Virus record (IMG/VR): IMGVR_UViG_3300002835_000097
Coordinates: 24,058-88,057 of that record
Strand: one strand, 5' to 3'
DNA from: a virus
Length of the DNA: 64,000 bases
A model generated the notes under the pieces. That model did no database searches. It was not told the DNA's origin and worked only from the letters and a program-made list of their open reading frames with translations. This document shows, in pieces, positions 9,159 through 17,436 of this stretch. The translations under genes were made by a program, and so were the position numbers. How positions within the stretch are numbered: the stretch's first letter is position 1; each line of letters opens with the position of its first letter.

Positions 9159-9160
9159 TA

Positions 9161-9355
9161 ATGAATATAACATTACAAACTAATATTACAAAAGTTGCAC
9201 TAGAAATTTATCAAAAAGATTTATCTGTAAATCTTATAGACTTAATTAATAAAACCATTTATATATCTAATACTAGTACAACATTGTATGGACTAGTTAT
9301 TGAATCGTTAATAGATATTAAAGACACAACATCCTCAGATATAATTTATATATAA
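9161..9355 (+). CDS. Hypothetical 64-residue protein
   Basis: The ATG lies two bases after the previous stop and the TAA lies one base before the next start, so the ORF fills its gap exactly. The protein is polar at the start, then LSVNLIDLINKTIYISN and a beta-rich middle (LYGLVIESLIDIKD). It has no cysteines, membrane segment or known motif. Tight spacing is the main evidence that it is expressed. Function unknown. Confidence 0.5.
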   Translation: MNITLQTNITKVALEIYQKDLSVNLIDLINKTIYISNTSTTLYGLVIESLIDIKDTTSSDIIYI

Positions 9356-9356
9356 A

Positions 9357-9878
9357 ATGAATAATTTATTTGGTAAAGAATTTAAAAACCTGTATAAAGA
9401 TGCTATAAATATATTACTGGATAGCAGTGGCCTAACTGTGCCATGTACTTTGAGATACACAGGAATTAATAGCCCAATATATTGCAATAATTGTATTTTT
9501 GATAGCATATCACAATTATCTACTAATAAATATAACGGCACAGGACCAGTATCATTTACAGAAGGAACTATTTGTCCTGTTTGCATGGGAATGGGAATGA
9601 TGCAATCTAATATTGGTACAGAAGTTGTCTACCTTGCTTGTATTTTTGATAGCAAACATTGGATAAATTGGTCATCAAAAACATTGAATATACCTGACTC
9701 AATGGTTCAAACAATATGTAAAATTGAATTATTGCCAAAATTAAGAAATGCTACAGAATTAGTTGTAGATAATAGTATTAATAAATATGGTAATTTTGTA
9801 TATGAAAGACATGGAGATCCTGAACTTGCGGGATTAGGAGACAATGCTTATATAATTTGTATGTGGAAAAGAAAATGA
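9357..9878 (+). CDS. Zinc-binding neck/adaptor-like protein
   Basis: This 173-residue protein has two CxxC pairs, Cys43/Cys46 (YCNNC) and Cys73/Cys76 (CPVCMGMG), separated by an NKYNGTGPVSFTEG turn, which suggests a structural zinc site like a DnaJ-type CPxCxGxG knuckle. The N-terminal 25 residues form an amphipathic helix; the C-terminal half is beta-rich and ends near the next start. Position before the tail-completion and tail-tube genes suggests a neck or head-tail joining role. Its TGA overlaps the following ATG as ATGA. The metal site is inferred from cysteine spacing only. Confidence 0.6.
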   Translation: MNNLFGKEFKNLYKDAINILLDSSGLTVPCTLRYTGINSPIYCNNCIFDSISQLSTNKYNGTGPVSFTEGTICPVCMGMGMMQSNIGTEVVYLACIFDSKHWINWSSKTLNIPDSMVQTICKIELLPKLRNATELVVDNSINKYGNFVYERHGDPELAGLGDNAYIICMWKRK

Positions 9879-10519
9879 AAATATCTTTAACTTTACTAGA
9901 AACAGATAGTAAAATTAAAGACTTGATACTTATTGAAATTAAAAAAGTTATTGATAATGCTATAAATAAATCAATTAAAATTATTTCTAATGAAATTAAA
10001 TTTTTGATAGCAGAAGCACTAAGATCTCAACCAGAATATTCTTCTTTAATGGCAGGAACATTAAAAGCAGAGTTTGGAATATCAAATCCAGGATCAATAC
10101 CTCTAGTAATAGATGCATTAATAGATACCTTAGATGTTAAAAATTCAAATACAAAAATATCTTCAAATGGTATAATAGGTGGTTTTACTATAACTATGAT
10201 GAAATCCGATGATATGAACGGCGTTATATCAGCAAATATAGCTACTGTTTCAGATGAAAATAAAGGATATGTGCTTCCTTGGTTAGAATGGTTATTATAT
10301 GGAGGAAATGAAATAATAGTACAAAATTATGAAGTTGTTTATGGTAATTTCTCATATTCTAGATCTGGCATGGCAATTATGAAACCTTCTAGCGGAGCAT
10401 GGAAAGTACCATCGGAATTTGCAGGAACAGAGGATAATAATTGGACTACTAGAGCTATTAATAGTGTAGAAGATAATATATATAAAATTATACAAAAAAA
10501 TATAGAACAATATTTATAA
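9875..10519 (+). CDS. Putative tail-completion / neck protein
   Basis: This protein has 214 residues from ATG 9875, which overlaps the upstream stop as ATGA; an ATG at 9857 would add six residues but overlaps more. The N-terminus is a long amphipathic helix (residues 15-60). It is followed by LRSQPEYSSLMAGTLKAEFGI, a beta sandwich-like part, and PWLEWLLYGGNEIIVQNYEV, which resembles neck proteins of the HK97 gp10/tail-completion type. The end FAGTEDNNWTTRAINSVEDNIYKIIQ is a helix typical of that class. The gene lies between the CxxC neck-like gene and the tail tubes. Role is inferred from order and general pattern. Confidence 0.5.
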   Translation: MKISLTLLETDSKIKDLILIEIKKVIDNAINKSIKIISNEIKFLIAEALRSQPEYSSLMAGTLKAEFGISNPGSIPLVIDALIDTLDVKNSNTKISSNGIIGGFTITMMKSDDMNGVISANIATVSDENKGYVLPWLEWLLYGGNEIIVQNYEVVYGNFSYSRSGMAIMKPSSGAWKVPSEFAGTEDNNWTTRAINSVEDNIYKIIQKNIEQYL

Positions 10520-10528
10520 GGAATATTT

Positions 10529-11281
10529 ATGGTAAATACAAAATGTTGTGAATGTATGTTTGCTAGTCCAGTAGAAGATTCGAATACATTAAAAGGATGT
10601 TCAAAAGATATTATATCTAAAATTATGAATATTAAAGAAATATCTATTGATGAGAATGGATATAATCATATTCAAAATTATGCTTGTAGATATGGATTTT
10701 CTCAAAATATATATAACCAATATAAAGAAAATTTTATAGATGGATCTTTAGAACAAATGATAAATACTAATACTTTAATTAGACTATATTTAATAATTGA
10801 TTGTTCTGATCCTTCTATTGATTTTGATAATATTATTGCCAAACTATCCAACTTAGATATTCCGCCAGTTGCAATATCTTTTATGTTCAGATCAAGGTCA
10901 TTTAGGCCATTTTTACCTGAAAAACACAATGATCTTTGCAACTCCTTACTGAAAAACTGTAAGTGGAAAGCTCATAATTTTTTATATGATATAGTAATAG
11001 ATGATGCTATTAGTCATGTCTTATCTACCAATGCTAAAATGAATAACAGTTATTATTTTTTGGTGTATGATGGTAGTAGAATTGATCAATTAAATACAGA
11101 TATAATAAATATTAATGATAATGTTATATTATATCAAAAACCCATGATAGCCATGATTGAAAGCCAAGACGCTTTACATAAATTTTTTATGAGTTTTGAT
11201 AATTATGCAGTTTCCAAAGAAATCTCACATAGCTTATTAGAGTCAATAAAGAAAGAACAAAACAATATAATTTATTACTAA
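10529..11281 (+). CDS. Cys-rich N-terminus protein, unknown
   Basis: This 250-residue protein begins KCCECMF, with further cysteines near residues 24 and 53, a spacing that could hold a metal. The rest is alternating alpha/beta (LIRLYLIIDCSDPSIDF, PVAISFMFRSRSFRPF, SHVLSTNAKMNNSYYFLVYDG, VILYQKPMIAMIES), which looks like a nucleotide-sugar or Rossmann-type core, but no catalytic motif is clear. AAGGA precedes the ATG. Its stop is followed by the GGTGTAT element in front of the tail-tube genes. A scaffold or assembly factor is possible; I do not recognise the family. Confidence 0.55.
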   Translation: MVNTKCCECMFASPVEDSNTLKGCSKDIISKIMNIKEISIDENGYNHIQNYACRYGFSQNIYNQYKENFIDGSLEQMINTNTLIRLYLIIDCSDPSIDFDNIIAKLSNLDIPPVAISFMFRSRSFRPFLPEKHNDLCNSLLKNCKWKAHNFLYDIVIDDAISHVLSTNAKMNNSYYFLVYDGSRIDQLNTDIININDNVILYQKPMIAMIESQDALHKFFMSFDNYAVSKEISHSLLESIKKEQNNIIYY

Positions 11282-11287
11282 GTATTT

Positions 11288-11312
11288 GGTGTATTCTATA
11301 AAATATACATCC
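11288..11312 (+). promoter_or_regulatory. GGTGTATTCT hairpin element, copy 3, before the tail-tube genes
   Basis: GGTGTAT (11288-11294) pairs with ATACATCC (11305-11312), with one unpaired T and a ten-base loop. It ends 19 bases before ATG 11332, and a separate GGGAG ribosome site lies between. Tail-tube genes need high expression, so a late promoter here is reasonable, but no experiment supports it. Confidence 0.5.
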
Positions 11313-11331
11313 TATTTCGCGGGAGTTTACA

Positions 11332-12546
11332 ATGCCGAACAACAGAATTTATTATGCTTCTCAGGTTGCTCAGTTAAGACCATGTAATGATACTGGATCC
11401 AGCGTAACAAGCTATTGGTATAATCCTCTAGGTGTTCAAAGCGTTGGTATGACAACAAATTTTAACCGAGAACAAACTTTTCAACTAGGAACAGTAGAAA
11501 TATATGATAATGTTGAAACCGTTCCAGAAGTTGAAGTAACTATCAACAAAATAATAGATAGTACTAGTCCTTTATATTTAATGGCAATGGGCGGTGGCGG
11601 CGGGATAGGAGATGCCATAAATGCTAGTTTAGTCTCATTATCAAATAATAGAGTTCATTTTCGTTTAGGAATTTATGAAGATAACAAACAATTCACAGAA
11701 GATGCAGCAGCTTCATATGTTGTATGCACAGGAATGTATTTGTCTAGTTTTAATTATACATTGCCAGTAGAAGGAAATGCTACTGAAGAAATTACACTTG
11801 TAGGAAATCACAAAAGATGGAATTATAATTATCCTGGAATAAACACTGGAGCACCTTCAGTTGGTGATACATTTACTCAAGGAAAAGTAGCGAATGGAGT
11901 AAGACCATCAAGTAGTAGTGGAATTTTACGTAGACAATATTTTAATATTCAACAATCAACACTTCCTGTTGGAACAGGTGGCATTGGTGGTCCAACATAC
12001 TCCAAATTACCTCATATTCAAAATATTACCATGAGTTCTAATCTTGGAAGAGAAAGTATCAATCAATTAGGTAAATTTAGTCCATATTGTAGATATGCAA
12101 CATTTCCTATTGAAGTTACTAGCGAATTTGAAATTATTGCAGAAGATGGCGATGGTTTAGATTTCAAAGACTTTAGTGGTGATAGTTTTTGCGGAACATC
12201 TAAAACTAATTTAGCATACAAAACTATTAGATTAGCCATTTGTGACTTTGACCATACTAATGGTAGTAATTCTATGGTTTTTGATCTTGGGTCAAAAAAT
12301 ACATTAACTGCAGTTAATTATGCTGGCGGCGATACTGGTGGTGGAAATGCCACAGTAACATATAGTTTTAGAAATTTCAATGACTTTAAAATAGATGCTA
12401 GTGGTACGTATGCTAAGGGAGTTACTATCAATGACGATGATAATGCTGTTAATGTTCAACAAATAAATAATCCCACAGTGTCGGCCACCACACCAGCATC
12501 AACTTCCACATTAGAATCAAATACTGGAGATATTTATAATGGGTAA
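11332..12546 (+). CDS. Probable major tail tube protein, paralog 1
   Basis: This 404-residue protein is beta-rich and one of three tandem paralogs. Shared landmarks are NRIYYASQVAQL at the start, QSVGMTTNFNREQTFQLG, VPEVEVTINKIID, PLYLMAMGG, the hairpin MYLSSFNYTLPVEGNATEEITLVG, the NITMSSNLGRESINQLG strand, ATFPIEVTSEFEI, and NYAGGDTGGGNATVTYSF near the end. The TLPVEGNATEEITLVG hairpin and the order before chaperones and tape measure fit a tail-tube protein, which stacks in rings to form the tail channel. GGGAG precedes the ATG. A capsid-protein identity is less likely because no head genes are nearby. Confidence 0.7.
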   Translation: MPNNRIYYASQVAQLRPCNDTGSSVTSYWYNPLGVQSVGMTTNFNREQTFQLGTVEIYDNVETVPEVEVTINKIIDSTSPLYLMAMGGGGGIGDAINASLVSLSNNRVHFRLGIYEDNKQFTEDAAASYVVCTGMYLSSFNYTLPVEGNATEEITLVGNHKRWNYNYPGINTGAPSVGDTFTQGKVANGVRPSSSSGILRRQYFNIQQSTLPVGTGGIGGPTYSKLPHIQNITMSSNLGRESINQLGKFSPYCRYATFPIEVTSEFEIIAEDGDGLDFKDFSGDSFCGTSKTNLAYKTIRLAICDFDHTNGSNSMVFDLGSKNTLTAVNYAGGDTGGGNATVTYSFRNFNDFKIDASGTYAKGVTINDDDNAVNVQQINNPTVSATTPASTSTLESNTGDIYNG

Positions 12547-13765
12547 TCTTAATAAAAGAATTTTTTATGCTACACAAAGTATTAATCTTCAACCAGTATC
12601 TACTGGAAATGCCGTCCCTATAAATTATAGAGACCCAAGTCATTATGTTACTTATGGTCGATGGATTCAACCACTAGGTTTACAAAGTGCTGGTATAAGT
12701 ACAACATTTAATAATGAACCAGTTTCTCAACTTGGAACATTATCTATTTATACTCAAGTAGAAACATCTCCAGAAGTTGAAGTAACATTATCTAAATTAG
12801 TAGATGGAACAGCTCCTTTATATTCTTTATGCACAGCATGGACCAATGGAACCGCTGTTGTATCTAAAAATAAAGATATTACTGAAATATCAACAAATAT
12901 GGTTAATGCTAGATTTGCTGTTGCTAAAGATACTAGTTCTAAAGCTAGTGGAACACTTAGTCATCATACTTTATGCTCTGGTATGTATTTGAATAGTGTG
13001 TCTTTCACTTTCCCTGTTGATGGAAATGCTACTGAGCAAGTAACATTAGCCGGTAGTAGAAAAACATGGGGTGGTTCAGTTACTGTTCCTAATGGGGCTG
13101 CTGCTGAGGCTCTTGGAGACTTAGCAAGTCTTGTTGTTAGAAGACAGCATGTTGCAATAACTGGGGCTCTTGCTACGCTAAGCACAGTCAGAGATGAAAA
13201 TGATAAAATTACAACTTTTCCTGCCTTTACTATGCTACCAACTGGAATACTAGTTCCATATAAGCGAGAAATTAACGGAGGAGAAGATACTCCTAAAGTA
13301 CAAAATATAACAGTTAGTGCTTCTCTTAATAGAGAAAATATTAATGAATTAGGATTCTTTGGTCCATATTACAAATATACCACATTTCCTATTGAAGTGA
13401 CCAGTGAATTTGAATTGGTATCAGTATCTGGTGATTTTATCAATGCTAATGATTTTATGGCTTATGACAATGAAGATAACCCCATCAGTTCTGCAACATG
13501 CGCAACAGATTATAGCAATACTCCTAATGAAGAAATTGTTATTAAAGTTTGTGGAGCAACAAATGCTGATGCTTTATATCTAGATCTTGGAACAAAGAAT
13601 AGATTAACCTCAGTTAATTATACAGGAGGAGATACTGGTGGTGGTAATGCTACTGTTACATATAGCTATCAAACATTCAACAAGTTCAATGTTATTCCTG
13701 AGGGCTCTTATGCTAAATATCTTAGCCATAATGGATCAGCCTATGCCTCTGGTACATTAACCTAA
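12539..13765 (+). CDS. Probable tail tube protein, paralog 2 (most diverged)
   Basis: This 408-residue protein starts inside the end of paralog 1 (eight-base overlap; GGAG upstream). It keeps the family framework: KRIFYATQSINLQP, QSAGISTTFNNEPVSQLG, SPEVEVTLSKLVDG, SVSFTFPVDGNATEQVTLAG, NITVSASLNRENINELG, TTFPIEVTSEFEL and NYTGGDTGGGNATVTYSY. It differs from the other two in the PLYSLCTAW segment, in a longer insert around residues 120-150, and in QVTLAGSRKTW in place of EITLVGN. It may form specialised rings or decorate the tube. The family assignment is strong; a separate role is inference. Confidence 0.7.
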   Translation: MGNLNKRIFYATQSINLQPVSTGNAVPINYRDPSHYVTYGRWIQPLGLQSAGISTTFNNEPVSQLGTLSIYTQVETSPEVEVTLSKLVDGTAPLYSLCTAWTNGTAVVSKNKDITEISTNMVNARFAVAKDTSSKASGTLSHHTLCSGMYLNSVSFTFPVDGNATEQVTLAGSRKTWGGSVTVPNGAAAEALGDLASLVVRRQHVAITGALATLSTVRDENDKITTFPAFTMLPTGILVPYKREINGGEDTPKVQNITVSASLNRENINELGFFGPYYKYTTFPIEVTSEFELVSVSGDFINANDFMAYDNEDNPISSATCATDYSNTPNEEIVIKVCGATNADALYLDLGTKNRLTSVNYTGGDTGGGNATVTYSYQTFNKFNVIPEGSYAKYLSHNGSAYASGTLT

Positions 13766-13790
13766 ACATCAATTAAATAGGAGTTTTTAA

Positions 13791-14903
13791 ATGGGTAATA
13801 ATAATAGAATTTTTTACGGCTCACAGATAGCTCAATTAAAACCATCAACAACCGGAAATAAGTATGGTTCATGGTATCAGCCCCAAGGTGTTCAGAGTGT
13901 TGGATTCAATAATACACTATCTACTGAGCAGGCGTTTCAATTAGGTGCTATAGATATTTATGCTATTAGTGAGAATACTCCTGAAGTTGAAGTTACTATT
14001 AATAAGGCTCTAGACGGTACATGTCCTTTATATTTAATGGCCATGGGTGGCGAAACTGGAATCGAAGGAGCTAATACTAGCAGCTTCACAGATTCAAATC
14101 AACTTAAAAATAAAGGTTTTGCTGGATTAGCATTTAATACTGTAGACTTTAGATTAGGAATATATAGTGATATTAAATCTACAGTTAATGGTACCACAAC
14201 TGACTGGGTTGAATGTACTCCTATGTATTTATCTAGTTTAAACTATACTTTCCCAGTGGATGGAAATGCTACTGAAGAAATCACTTTAGTTGGAAATAAT
14301 AAAAAATGGGCTAAAAATAGTGGCGGTACTATGGGAGATATGACAGCTGCCACAATAAATAAAACAGCTAATAAATTAGCTCGTAGACAGTATATAAATA
14401 TTAGCGAATCAGTCTTACCAACAGGATTTAATGGAGTATTTAAAAGCGGCGGTTTGCCAACTGGTGTTGATGTTGATTTATACTTACAGAATATAACAAT
14501 AAGTGCTAATCTTGGTCGTGAGCAAATTAACGAGCTTGGTCAGTTAGCTCCATACTATAGATATGCAACCTTTCCTGTTGAAGTTACTAGTGAATTTGAA
14601 ATTATTGGTCAGGTCGGCGATTATATTACCGCAAATGACTTTATATTTAGTAGTGGCTGTGGTGTTAACTATAATAATCTAACAGAATTTCCTATTAGAT
14701 TAAAGATTTGTGGTAGTGGTGATCCTAGTAGCAATAATAATAGTTTACAATTCTATTTAGGTTCTGGTAATAAACTAACATCTGTTAATTATGCTGGTGG
14801 TGACACTGGTGGTGGAAATCTTACTATTACTTATGGTTTTAGAAACTATAATGATTTTTATGTTAGAGCCACCGGCAGTTATGCTGATGTGCCAACAGTA
14901 TAA
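13791..14903 (+). CDS. Probable tail tube protein, paralog 3
   Basis: This 370-residue protein has the same framework as the 11332 product: NRIFYGSQIAQLKP, QSVGFNNTLSTEQAFQLG, TPEVEVTINKALDG, PLYLMAMGG, MYLSSLNYTFPVDGNATEEITLVGN, ARRQYINISES, NITISANLGREQINELG, ATFPVEVTSEFEIIG and NYAGGDTGGGNLTITYGF. It looks closer to paralog 1 than to paralog 2. AGGAG lies seven bases before the ATG. Tandem order of three complete copies points to gene duplication within the tail module. Which copy is the main tube subunit cannot be told from sequence. Confidence 0.7.
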   Translation: MGNNNRIFYGSQIAQLKPSTTGNKYGSWYQPQGVQSVGFNNTLSTEQAFQLGAIDIYAISENTPEVEVTINKALDGTCPLYLMAMGGETGIEGANTSSFTDSNQLKNKGFAGLAFNTVDFRLGIYSDIKSTVNGTTTDWVECTPMYLSSLNYTFPVDGNATEEITLVGNNKKWAKNSGGTMGDMTAATINKTANKLARRQYINISESVLPTGFNGVFKSGGLPTGVDVDLYLQNITISANLGREQINELGQLAPYYRYATFPVEVTSEFEIIGQVGDYITANDFIFSSGCGVNYNNLTEFPIRLKICGSGDPSSNNNSLQFYLGSGNKLTSVNYAGGDTGGGNLTITYGFRNYNDFYVRATGSYADVPTV

Positions 14904-14952
14904 TAAAAATATATTTAATTAGGAATTTATAGAACAAGGATTTAGGATTAAA

Positions 14953-15114
14953 ATGGATGAATTATTTCAGATAATAGGAAAATTGTATACCGATATGTAT
15001 CATGCTCAAAAGTTTTTAGAAAATCTCCAGGAACAAATAAAAATTAAGGATGGAGAAATCTTAGCACTTAAAAGTAAATTAGTAAACAGTCCTAAGGATA
15101 ATATGGAAAAATAG
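14953..15114 (+). CDS. Small coiled-coil ORF, unknown
   Basis: A 53-residue ORF (MDELFQIIGKLYTDMYH... ending NMEK, stop TAG) fills the 220-base gap between the third tail-tube gene and the next gene. It has a heptad-like Leu/Ile pattern (FLENLQEQIKIKDGEILALKSKL) typical of a short coiled coil. AAGGA at 14937-14941 is somewhat far from ATG, and TTAGGA at 14943 is closer. It may be an assembly factor or structural peptide. The rest of the gap shows only A/T-rich spacer. Confidence 0.55.
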   Translation: MDELFQIIGKLYTDMYHAQKFLENLQEQIKIKDGEILALKSKLVNSPKDNMEK

Positions 15115-15123
15115 TATAATGAT

Positions 15124-16137
15124 ATGGTGCAAGAATTAGAGAGGGATATATATAGAATATTGTCTGGGAAATTACTATTTTCTTATAATAAAAAAAAATA
15201 TGTATTGACATTTCCTAAACCAATATTAAAATATAAAGCTAATTTAATTTATGAATCTATTATTAATGATGAAAAGTATAATGAGTGGATCAGATTGGAA
15301 AATTTAGATAAATATATGCAATATATGGGGGTGTGGGAACCTGGGATGTCAGCATTTATGAAAAAATCAGAACAAGAAATAGATAATCTTAAAGTATCAT
15401 TATATAATAATAGACTTAATGCAAAACTAACAAATAGAACAAAATTACAATTAAATAATTTAAGAGCCAAACTAGGTCAGTTAAATGGAATCAAACAAAC
15501 ATACTATATGCAAACACTAGAGGGATATGCTGAAAGTATAAAAAATGAATTCATAATGGTTAATACCATTTACCATAATGGTAAAAAAGCTTTTGATAAA
15601 TTTAAATCATTAAAAAATTCATTAAATAAATTTACTAATATTGTATCAGAAATAGACAAGCACGGACTTTCTGTATCAGACTATAGAAGAATTGCTAAAT
15701 CTGATTTATGGAGATCTTTGTGGAATGTTGGAAAAACTAATATATTTAAAAATGCAGTATCAGAATGGACAGAAGAACAATTAACTATAGTCAGTTATAG
15801 TATGATGTATGACAGTGTATATGAGCATCCAGAAAAACCTACAGATAATGTTATCAATGATGATGATATGCTTGATGGATGGATGATAATACAACGTAGG
15901 GCAATAGAAAAATCAAAGAAACAAGATGAGATGTTAAAAACAAATAATAAATTGGGTAAAGCACAAGAAGTATTTATTTTTACAGATTCTGATGAGGGTA
16001 TCCAAGAAGTTATGTCAATGAATTCTGATGAAGCAATTATGGATATTGCTCACAGAGAACATGTAATTAATAAATATCAACATATAGAACATACAGAATT
16101 ACCAGATATTCAAAAAGAGACTAAAAATAGGAATTAA
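15124..16137 (+). CDS. Tail-assembly-region protein (chaperone-like position)
   Basis: This 337-residue, mostly helical protein lies between the tail-tube genes and the tape measure gene, where tail assembly chaperones are usually found. It has a beta N-terminus (LLFSYNKKKYVLTFPKP), long charged helices (residues about 80-200, including KVSLYNNRLNAKLTNRTKLQL), a SDYRRIAKSDLWRSLW segment, and VINDDDMLDGWMIIQRRAIEK near residue 246. The DDDMLDGWxIxQRR pattern seems characteristic of a phage family I have seen without a clear function. The tail is polar with coiled-coil content. Not homologous in any obvious way to lambda gpG; role inferred from position. Confidence 0.6.
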   Translation: MVQELERDIYRILSGKLLFSYNKKKYVLTFPKPILKYKANLIYESIINDEKYNEWIRLENLDKYMQYMGVWEPGMSAFMKKSEQEIDNLKVSLYNNRLNAKLTNRTKLQLNNLRAKLGQLNGIKQTYYMQTLEGYAESIKNEFIMVNTIYHNGKKAFDKFKSLKNSLNKFTNIVSEIDKHGLSVSDYRRIAKSDLWRSLWNVGKTNIFKNAVSEWTEEQLTIVSYSMMYDSVYEHPEKPTDNVINDDDMLDGWMIIQRRAIEKSKKQDEMLKTNNKLGKAQEVFIFTDSDEGIQEVMSMNSDEAIMDIAHREHVINKYQHIEHTELPDIQKETKNRN

Positions 16138-16140
16138 TTT

Positions 16141-16434
16141 ATGGATTATCAACAACAACTAATTACTGAAATCGAAACACGATTAAAAACAACTATGATA
16201 GGTTCATTAGCAAGATTCGAACAATCTTTTGGTCATTTGTGGGAAGAACCGGGACCAGATCAGCAAGAATACATAGATCTTTGGGAGTATACTAGAAATT
16301 CTATTTTAAATAATGGAAATAAACAAATAAGATTAGCATTGGAGACTCTATCATCTGTGGTATATAGATCGTATAAAACTAAACAAACATATAATTTTAA
16401 TAATAAGGAACTAGGAGATAAATATGAAAACTAA
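16141..16434 (+). CDS. Small tail-region protein, unknown
   Basis: This 97-residue protein starts three bases after the previous stop with AGGA upstream. It is helical, with TTMIGSLARFEQSFGHLW near residue 20, an acidic EEPGPDQQEYIDLWEYTR turn and NSILNNGNKQIRLALETL. It overlaps the next ATG by 11 bases. Its size and its place before the tape measure gene fit an assembly-chaperone partner, but no motif proves it. Confidence 0.6.
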   Translation: MDYQQQLITEIETRLKTTMIGSLARFEQSFGHLWEEPGPDQQEYIDLWEYTRNSILNNGNKQIRLALETLSSVVYRSYKTKQTYNFNNKELGDKYEN

Positions 16435-17332
16435 AAATTTTAAGGTTACTATAGACGGTACAGAAAAAGAATTTGTTGTCAAGACACCATCATTAAATGA
16501 TCAAAGAGAAGCACAAAAAGTGTATAATCAAGCTTTCACTGATGCTATAAAAAGCAAAAGTGTTGTAAGAGCAAAGTTAGACGATCTTTTAGAAGATCAA
16601 GGTTTATGGAATGATGAGAAACAGGCTAAATTCACCACTTTACAAAAAGAACTTTTAGACGGTGAAAAAAGACTAGCAAAGGGTGGATTTAGTTTAAATG
16701 AAGCCAAAGACCTAGCTATTAAAATGAAGGGCATTAGAGATGAGATACGAGATCTAATTAGTGTTAGAACTAGTTTAGATAATCATAGTGCCGAAGGTCA
16801 AGCTGATAATGCCAGGTTTAATTATTTGGTTAGTGTTTGTGTGGTGTATAATGATACTAAACAACCATACTTTAATAATATGGAAGATTATCTTAATAGG
16901 TCAACCGATCAGGTTGGTTTGTTAGGAGCGCAAAATTTGGCTAATATGTTATATGGATTGGATAATGACTATGAAAGCAATCTGCCAGAAAACAAATTCT
17001 TAAAGAAATTTAAATTTGTTGACGATAAATTGCGACTTGTTGATAAAAAAGGTAGGCTCGTTGATGCTGAAGGTAGACTAGTAGATGAAAGTGGTAGATT
17101 CATAGATGAAGAAGGGAATTTTGTTGATAAATATGGTAACAAGGTAAATTCTGATGGAGATTATCTGGTTGACCCTCAGCCGTTCCTTGATGATAATGGA
17201 AATCCAATTATTTTAGAAGAAGACAAAAAAGATGAACCAACAGCAGTACAAACAGAGACAGCAAAAGAACCCCCAGTTTCTGAACCACCAAAAAGCACTG
17301 TTGCAGAATCTACGGAGCCTGTTAGTTCATAA
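16424..17332 (+). CDS. Tail-assembly-region protein with LVDxxGR repeats
   Basis: This 302-residue protein has a beta start (FKVTIDGTEKEFVVKTPSLND), helical residues 30-190, then a run of short repeats at residues about 200-255 of the form (L/F)VDxxGR/N: VDKKGRLVDAEGRLVDESGR and onward. A disordered Glu/Pro/Thr tail follows. The N-terminal pattern (short beta domain reading a substitution-type TxxxREAQKVYNQAF helix) resembles phage tail chaperones. The ATG has AGGAG seven bases upstream, so it can start independently and no frameshift is needed. It is the last gene before a strong terminator. Chaperone role is inferred from order and general shape. Confidence 0.6.
   Translation: MKTKNFKVTIDGTEKEFVVKTPSLNDQREAQKVYNQAFTDAIKSKSVVRAKLDDLLEDQGLWNDEKQAKFTTLQKELLDGEKRLAKGGFSLNEAKDLAIKMKGIRDEIRDLISVRTSLDNHSAEGQADNARFNYLVSVCVVYNDTKQPYFNNMEDYLNRSTDQVGLLGAQNLANMLYGLDNDYESNLPENKFLKKFKFVDDKLRLVDKKGRLVDAEGRLVDESGRFIDEEGNFVDKYGNKVNSDGDYLVDPQPFLDDNGNPIILEEDKKDEPTAVQTETAKEPPVSEPPKSTVAESTEPVSS
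17020..17175 (+). repeat. Short LVDxxGR-type coding repeats
   Basis: Seven or so units of about 6-8 codons encode (L/F)(V/I)Dxx(G)(R/N) in succession in the 16424 gene. DNA units resemble GTTGATGAAAGTGGTAGA. They could form a small beta-solenoid or a flexible acidic arm. Confidence 0.65.
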
Positions 17333-17362
17333 TAAGATTAATAATAATATTAATTTAATAGG

Positions 17363-17407
17363 TATTCCTAACCATGAGTTTAACCTTGTGGTTGGGAATA
17401 TTTTTTT
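17363..17407 (+). terminator. Rho-independent terminator before the tape measure gene
   Basis: TATTCCTAACCA (17363-17374) pairs over 12 positions with TGGTTGGGAATA (17389-17400), with one T:G wobble and a 14-base loop. Seven T residues follow (17401-17407). This is a textbook intrinsic terminator and the clearest one in the window. It separates tube and chaperone genes from the tape measure gene and would reduce read-through into it. Confidence 0.85.
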
Positions 17408-17436
17408 GGATCGTTAATTCTTTATAGGATAATATT

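Noticed and set aside
16400-16450. Programmed frameshift joining the 97-residue and 302-residue genes as in lambda gpG/gpGT
   Set aside because: The second gene has its own ATG with AGGAG seven bases upstream, and no convincing slippery heptamer lies in the 11-base overlap. Independent initiation is simpler.
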